From NCBI GenBank assembly GCA_028292435.1, contig JAQGMI010000106.1, positions 1 through 64,000 on the forward strand: a stretch of 64,000 nt of DNA, given 5' to 3'. This DNA comes from Betaproteobacteria bacterium (GTDB taxonomy: Bacteria > Pseudomonadota > Gammaproteobacteria > Burkholderiales > SG8-41). The notes below the pieces were generated by a model. It did not search any database, was not told the DNA's origin, and was given only the letters and a program-made list of their open reading frames with translations. This document shows, piece after piece, positions 62,871 through 64,000 of the stretch. A program made the position numbers and the translations under genes. Numbering within the stretch: the stretch's first letter is position 1; each line of letters begins with the position of its first letter.

Positions 62871-63533
62871 ATGTCTCAGGCAGCAAAGGCGGGTAATAAC
62901 TGCACCATAATTCAAGCAGGACGGGATGCAATTCTTGCAATCGCAAAGTCACCGCCGCTGATTCGCCTTGTACGACTGGAGATTATCGATGATGAGAAGC
63001 ATGGTGGTTTAAGGCAGAGACTTAACATTATTCTCAAGAACAACGGAGATGTTACGGCATTTCTTCTTAAAGGATCCTTAATATCAACCGGCAACGAAAC
63101 TATAAGACTATGCAGCCAGATAGGCATGCAGTTCAGTTTGAGTCAAGCGGATTGGACCTATGACGTCAATATTGATGCAGATGCTCCTTCCTTTGTCGGG
63201 CGACATTCGATTGCCCCGAATGAAGTGGTGAACTTTAATGTCATGGTTGGACGAAAGTCGGGAGGACATGAATCAACGGTTTATCGATGTTTCCTTCGTT
63301 TCGATTTCGATGAAGGCAATGAGCTTCAGACAGATTCTTTTCATTTAGTCATCTCAGGGCCTGTTGTATGGCGGGGTGGCTTCCAAGCCCGAGGGCCGTC
63401 ACCAGAACAATGGGGAAGCTGTCAGGCAGACAACATTCGCAGGTTGGATAGTATAGGCTACGACTATCGAACACAGATCCAGACTGACTCGCGCCAGTAT
63501 GTTGAGGCGGTAGCACCCGGCATCTTCGAGTGA
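62871..63533 (+). CDS. Cassette 2 cytosolic protein (220 aa), unknown
   Basis: It begins MSQAAKAGNNCTIIQAGRDAILAIAKSPP. The block GNNCTIIQAGRDA mirrors GSQIVQVGGDA of the preceding small membrane protein. The body looks like a beta-rich domain (LVRLEIIDDEKHGGLRQRLNIILKNNGDVTAFLLKGSLIS ... FVGRHSIAPNEVVNFNVMVG), which recalls immunoglobulin-like or C2-like sandwiches with an N-terminal effector tag. GGAGG lies seven bases before the ATG. Composition is AT-rich. I recognise no family. Confidence 0.7.
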   Translation: MSQAAKAGNNCTIIQAGRDAILAIAKSPPLIRLVRLEIIDDEKHGGLRQRLNIILKNNGDVTAFLLKGSLISTGNETIRLCSQIGMQFSLSQADWTYDVNIDADAPSFVGRHSIAPNEVVNFNVMVGRKSGGHESTVYRCFLRFDFDEGNELQTDSFHLVISGPVVWRGGFQARGPSPEQWGSCQADNIRRLDSIGYDYRTQIQTDSRQYVEAVAPGIFE

Positions 63534-63560
63534 GCATAATCGTTTACGTCGCCGAGTCAT

Positions 63561-63644
63561 ATCTAACAAACGCTGTGAGGGGGGACGCTCTGACACTAGG
63601 CTTCCCCTTGCTATCTCCGCGCCCCTCAAGCTTCACGGTAGAGC
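63561..63644 (+). other. Degenerate attC-like site closing cassette 2
   Basis: ATCTAAC (63561) fits the RYYYAAC box. The matching box GGTAGAGC (63637) departs from GTTRRRY. Between them GCTGTGAGGGG pairs with CCCCTCAAGC, as in attC L-boxes, around a 40-base centre. It looks like a mutated or inactive attC. Confidence 0.45.
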
Positions 63645-63800
63645 GATTCGGCACATGTATCGTCCCAAACTTGAAGTTGCGTCGTGGATATGGCCAATCC
63701 CGTATAAACGCCCATTGATGCGGCGCCCAATCATTGATCCGATGGTGTGTCGATTCGTCGAAGGTCTAATAACAATTCTCTTAGCCGAAAAGGAATCGTC

Positions 63801-64000
63801 GTGTATCTCACTTTCGTTCGATCGATCACTTGCCTCTTATTCGGCGCAACTGCGCTCTCAACTGCCGTGATCGCCGCCGAAATCAAAGTGTCTTCCACGC
63901 CGGCGGCGACCGCTGCTCTACGTGCGGCGGTGCCTGAATTTGAGCGTGCCACCGGACATAAGGTGTTAATTGATTTTTTGAACATCGCGGGAACTCGCAG
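63801..64000 (+). CDS. Periplasmic substrate-binding protein (ModA-like), 5' part
   Basis: The GTG at 63801 has AAGGA seven bases upstream and opens a frame that stays open to the window end (66 codons plus two bases). The signal peptide is YLTFVRSITCLLFGATALSTAVIAAE. The mature part begins IKVSSTPAATAALRAAVPEFERATGHKVLIDF, the start pattern of molybdate-type extracellular solute-binding proteins (PBP type 2). The substrate is not decided by this fragment. The ATG-less start and its position straight after the degenerate attC suggest that it is the first chromosomal gene after the cassettes. Confidence 0.7.
   Translation, partial: MYLTFVRSITCLLFGATALSTAVIAAEIKVSSTPAATAALRAAVPEFERATGHKVLIDFLNIAGTR

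Overview
The window looks like chromosome of a high-GC betaproteobacterium, most likely Burkholderiales-like. The evidence is gene content: six stand-alone TctC/Bug-type periplasmic binding proteins, an ompR-envZ pair, opgGH, ispDF, a cysE-iscR junction and a DUF7931 protein beside a roxA-type oxygenase. Codon use favours G/C at third positions almost throughout. Two stretches are visibly more AT-rich and look acquired: a small sugar/glycan block (about 26.7-31.5 kb) and an integron-cassette-like stretch (about 61.7-63.6 kb). I found no tRNA, rRNA, CRISPR array or insertion sequence. No gap between genes exceeds 300 bases.

Layout. 0-5.3 kb: a DUF7931 gene (partial) and a ribosomal-oxygenase gene on the minus strand, then a divergent peroxiredoxin-SlyD fusion, then mutS. 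5.5-10.6 kb: osmoregulated periplasmic glucan genes, with opgD convergent to an opgG-opgH operon. 10.7-15.6 kb: a flavodoxin-fold protein, a 64-residue basic protein, the ABC-F protein YbiT, suhB and trmJ. 15.6-24.5 kb: cysE, then an iron-sulfur operon iscR-iscS-iscA-sufB-sufC-sufD-sufS-sufU-nfu, with an IscR-type operator over its promoter and a terminator at its end. 24.5-26.6 kb: a TctC protein and a membrane metal-dependent hydrolase that appears to start at CTG. 26.7-40.2 kb: a long minus-strand run with a TPR glycosyltransferase, a glycan-related protein, a hexapeptide acyltransferase, a DegT aminotransferase, serB, a HAD phosphatase, mfd, tctC and a two-gene AmmeMemoRadiSam unit. 40.3-42.4 kb: ispD, ispF, thpR and a small secreted protein. 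42.5-50 kb: envZ-ompR, facing a run of small envelope proteins (one built from an exact 120-base cysteine-rich repeat), a DUF1800/DUF1501 pair and an alpha/beta hydrolase. 50-51.1 kb: an orphan DGQHR (DndB-like) protein. 51.1-61.7 kb: a catabolic island with a PNPOx-fold protein, a dehalogenase, tandem RidA paralogues, CoA transferase, Ldh-type dehydrogenase, amidohydrolase, 2-hydroxyacid dehydrogenase and four tctC genes, with no tctA or tctB. 61.7-63.65 kb: two gene cassettes delimited by integron-type recombination sites, without an integrase in view. The window ends in the start of a periplasmic substrate-binding protein.

How the parts work together. CysE makes O-acetylserine for cysteine, IscS and SufS mobilise its sulfur, SufU/SufBCD/IscA/Nfu build and deliver clusters, and IscR senses cluster status and would close the loop at the operator. 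OpgG, OpgH and OpgD make and tailor periplasmic glucans. The 51-62 kb island reads as uptake plus degradation of organic acids. The best candidates for something undescribed are the cassette pair at 62.6-63.5 kb, the repeat-built cysteine-rich protein next to an OmpR-type regulator, and the peroxiredoxin-SlyD fusion.
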